This document shows positions 7,497 through 9,202 of a stretch of 9,202 bases of DNA, one piece after another. The notes under the pieces are model-generated. The model did no database searches. It was not told where the DNA came from and was given only the letters and a program-made list of their open reading frames with translations. The position numbers were made by a program, and so were the translations under genes. The stretch comes from Bacteroidota bacterium (lineage in GTDB: Bacteria; Bacteroidota; Bacteroidia; Bacteroidales; Prolixibacteraceae), in the NCBI GenBank assembly GCA_030691295.1, contig JAUYEQ010000702.1, forward strand, positions 1-9,202, in the 5' to 3' direction. Within the stretch, counting starts at the first letter, position 1. Every line of letters starts with the position of its first letter.

Positions 7497-8582
7497 ATGC
7501 CCGAAAAACTCAAAGACATTCTGATTCCTGACGATCAGGTCATAAAGCTGGCGGAAGCAATAAACGCATTGCTGCCCGGGTCCGATGTGCGGAAATTCAC
7601 AAGCCTTGTGCTCGATTCGCAATGGGCCGACCGCGAACTGAAGCAGAAAATGCGGCACATTACCGAATGTCTTCATCAAATGCTTCCTGCTGATTATCAA
7701 CAATCCATTGGTATTCTGGAGCAAATCGCCTCTCAGTTTAAAGGATTTGTTGCCCTTTCGTTTTCCGATTTCGCCGAATGTTACGGATTGGACGACTGGG
7801 ATATTTCGATGAACGCGTTGGCAAAATTCACCAGTTCGTGCACCTCTGAATTTGCTGTCCGTCCGTTTCTCGACAAAGATCCGGAACGTGCCATTCAATA
7901 TTTTTACCGCTGGGCTGAAGATGAAAATCCTTCGGTCCGCCGACTCGCCAGCGAAGGTTGCCGCCCGCGGTTGCCTTGGGGAATGGGACTTCCGAAGTTT
8001 AAAAAAGATCCGAAACTGGTTTTGCCCATTCTGGAAAAACTGAAAAACGATCGGGAAGAATTTGTTCGTCGCAGCGTGGCCAATAACCTGAACGATATTT
8101 CGAAAGACCACCCTGAACTTGTGTTGGATTTGTGTGAACGCTGGAAAGGGCAGTCGCCCGAAATTGATCGTATCATCAAACATGCCTGCCGCACCTTGCT
8201 GAAAGGCGGCAGTAAGCGGGCGCTGATGCTTTTTGGGTTCGCCAATCCCGAATTACTGACCATCACCGGACTTGCCACTGACAAACAAAGTATCCGCATT
8301 GGCGATCATCTGATGTTTTCATTCACTCTTTCCAACCACTCCGGAAAACCGCAGAAAATCAGGCTCGAGTACCGGATTTATTACATAAAATCAGGAGGAA
8401 AAACCTCAGCAAAGATTTTCCAGATCAGCGAGGGGAATTTTCCTGTGGGCGAACATCCGATCAGCAAAAAACAGGCTTTCACCGATTTCACTACCCGCAC
8501 TCATTTTGCCGGCGAACACCGATTGGAAATTGTAGTGAATGGCGAAACAAAAGCTGAAACGAAGTTTTGGCTTGAAGGGTGA
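7497..8582 (+). CDS. alkC: AlkC-type DNA alkylation repair glycosylase with C-terminal Ig-like domain
   Basis: A base-excision repair enzyme expected to remove positively charged alkylated bases (3-methyladenine, 3-methylcytosine) without flipping them out of the helix. Residues ~1-250 are the HEAT-like helical repeat domain. They include the family hallmarks SEFAVRPFL, VRRLASEGCRPRLPWG and VRRSVANNLNDISKDHPELV. E118, W161 and D200 line up with residues I recall as active-site positions in Pseudomonas fluorescens AlkC (E121, W164, D203, a constant offset of three). Residues ~253-361 are beta-rich (IRIGDHLMFSFTLSNHSGKP and a closing GEHRLEIVVNGE) and match the Ig-like domain present in that structure and lacking in AlkD. 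The 361-residue length fits the two-domain form. It sits 43 bp after mntP with its own predicted promoter and converges on the next gene. The related AlkD family is less likely because of the Ig domain and the RPRLPW motif. Confidence 0.9.
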   Translation: MPEKLKDILIPDDQVIKLAEAINALLPGSDVRKFTSLVLDSQWADRELKQKMRHITECLHQMLPADYQQSIGILEQIASQFKGFVALSFSDFAECYGLDDWDISMNALAKFTSSCTSEFAVRPFLDKDPERAIQYFYRWAEDENPSVRRLASEGCRPRLPWGMGLPKFKKDPKLVLPILEKLKNDREEFVRRSVANNLNDISKDHPELVLDLCERWKGQSPEIDRIIKHACRTLLKGGSKRALMLFGFANPELLTITGLATDKQSIRIGDHLMFSFTLSNHSGKPQKIRLEYRIYYIKSGGKTSAKIFQISEGNFPVGEHPISKKQAFTDFTTRTHFAGEHRLEIVVNGETKAETKFWLEG

Positions 8583-8591
8583 TTCCCTTTT
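8575..8591 (+). terminator. Weak terminator-like hairpin at the end of alkC
   Basis: AAGGG (8575-8579) and CCCTT (8585-8589) form a 5-bp stem that contains the alkC stop codon in its loop. A short pyrimidine run (TTCTC) follows. Only 28 bases separate the two convergent stop codons, so some terminating signal is expected here, but this stem is short and A/T-poor evidence for strong termination is lacking. Confidence 0.3.
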
Positions 8592-8610
8592 CTCAATAAA
8601 TAACGGGTTT

Positions 8611-9202
8611 TCAATAATCGTGATAGTGAATCTTTTGCCTGTTGTAGCCTGCAAAAATACCCACTCCATTAGTTATATTTGAATGCACTTCAATAACCGA
8701 AGCGAACGGATTGTTTTTGTTTTCCACCTGTTTGATGTATGTTTTCTGGTACTTGTAATAATCCTCGCTCATTCCGGTTACTTCAAGCCAGTATTCTTCT
8801 TTGTAGTTAGTCTGGTTATTTTTGTTCATCACCGGAATGTAGGTAACAAATAAGCTTACGTCTTTCATTCCACTATATTCACCCATGACATTGAATATAT
8901 CTTTTGAAACATTGTTTAACCCAATGCTGTTCGAGAATATTGTGCCGGTTTGAAAGGAATCTTCATACCTGGTTTTTACTTTTATTTCTTTTAATTTTGA
9001 AGTTGCTGTACCTATACCAATGGGACCATTGGATGGAAGTCCATATTTCTCGCCGATTTCACGGATTATCGGCCAATATTGGTACATGGGCATACTCACA
9101 CCGATCAAATTTTCCAGTTCGCTTACGAAATCCTCGGGAAATTTCATTTTACGAAGTTCTGAGATGGTCTCTTTAGTAACCAATTCCCTCCTATATCCCA
9201 CA
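8611..9202 (-). CDS. C-terminal part of a probable DUF4249 family protein (cut by window edge)
   Basis: About 196 residues are visible; the reading frame is open to the window's right end. A GTG at the very edge is probably an internal valine, since DUF4249 proteins are usually 270-400 residues with a lipoprotein signal. The recognisable part is the C-terminus. EEYWLEVTGMSEDYYKYQK is followed by NPFASVIEVHSNITNGVGIF and AGYN, the pattern of strand, Tyr-rich helix and Gly-rich ending I associate with DUF4249. Members are thought to sit at the outer membrane and are typically encoded next to a TonB-dependent receptor, which would lie beyond the right edge; their role is not established. It is convergent with alkC and unrelated to it in apparent function. 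Codon use is more AT-rich than in the other genes. The family call rests on memory of the C-terminal motif. Confidence 0.68.
   Translation of the reverse strand, partial: VGYRRELVTKETISELRKMKFPEDFVSELENLIGVSMPMYQYWPIIREIGEKYGLPSNGPIGIGTATSKLKEIKVKTRYEDSFQTGTIFSNSIGLNNVSKDIFNVMGEYSGMKDVSLFVTYIPVMNKNNQTNYKEEYWLEVTGMSEDYYKYQKTYIKQVENKNNPFASVIEVHSNITNGVGIFAGYNRQKIHYHDY

Noticed and set aside
7482..8183. 233-codon open frame on the minus strand opposite alkC
   Set aside because: Its product has no recognisable motifs, it lies wholly antisense to a gene with clear family hallmarks, and it reflects codon bias of alkC.
1..9202. CRISPR array, rRNA or complete insertion sequence
   Set aside because: No regularly spaced direct repeats, no rRNA-like sequence and no transposase or recombinase reading frame were seen.

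Overview
This window most likely comes from a member of the Bacteroidota. Three things point there. It has a complete hybrid two-component regulator of the Bacteroides type, a C-terminal fragment resembling the DUF4249 family, and exact matches to the Bacteroidota -7 promoter box (TAnnTTTG) before three genes, with no strong Shine-Dalgarno sequences. A finer placement, such as a polysaccharide-degrading Marinilabiliales-like lineage, would be a guess.

Left two thirds, minus strand (positions 138-6479): a two-gene carbohydrate unit. Transcription would run from a predicted promoter near 6550 through a lipoprotein glycoside hydrolase of family GH127 (beta-L-arabinofuranosidase type, metal/cysteine active site intact). 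After a 12-bp gap it continues into a 1453-residue hybrid two-component sensor/regulator. That protein has a 14-blade periplasmic sensor, Y_Y_Y domain, transmembrane helix, long coiled coil, histidine kinase, receiver and AraC-type DNA-binding domain. The inferred logic is a feedback loop: the enzyme releases an L-arabinose-containing sugar from plant-type glycans, the sensor detects it or a related oligosaccharide, and the AraC domain activates the unit. No susC/susD pair is present in the window.

Centre (6480-6889): a gene-poor divergent promoter region. It holds a 232-bp nested inverted-repeat element (6564-6795). The element has 34-bp imperfect terminal repeats built on a CAGATT periodicity, and an 84-bp core (6643-6726) that can fold into a closed stem carrying three hairpins. 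Identical TAGTTTTG boxes lie outside the element, one on each strand, facing GH127 and mntP.

Right third, plus strand (6890-8582): an MntP-type manganese exporter, then an AlkC-type DNA glycosylase made of HEAT-like repeats plus a C-terminal Ig-like domain. The glycosylase has its own predicted promoter overlapping the end of mntP. At the right edge a convergent minus-strand gene, cut by the window, encodes the C-terminus of a probable DUF4249 outer-membrane-associated protein.

The individual proteins belong to known families. The least explained material is the nested palindromic element between the divergent promoters.
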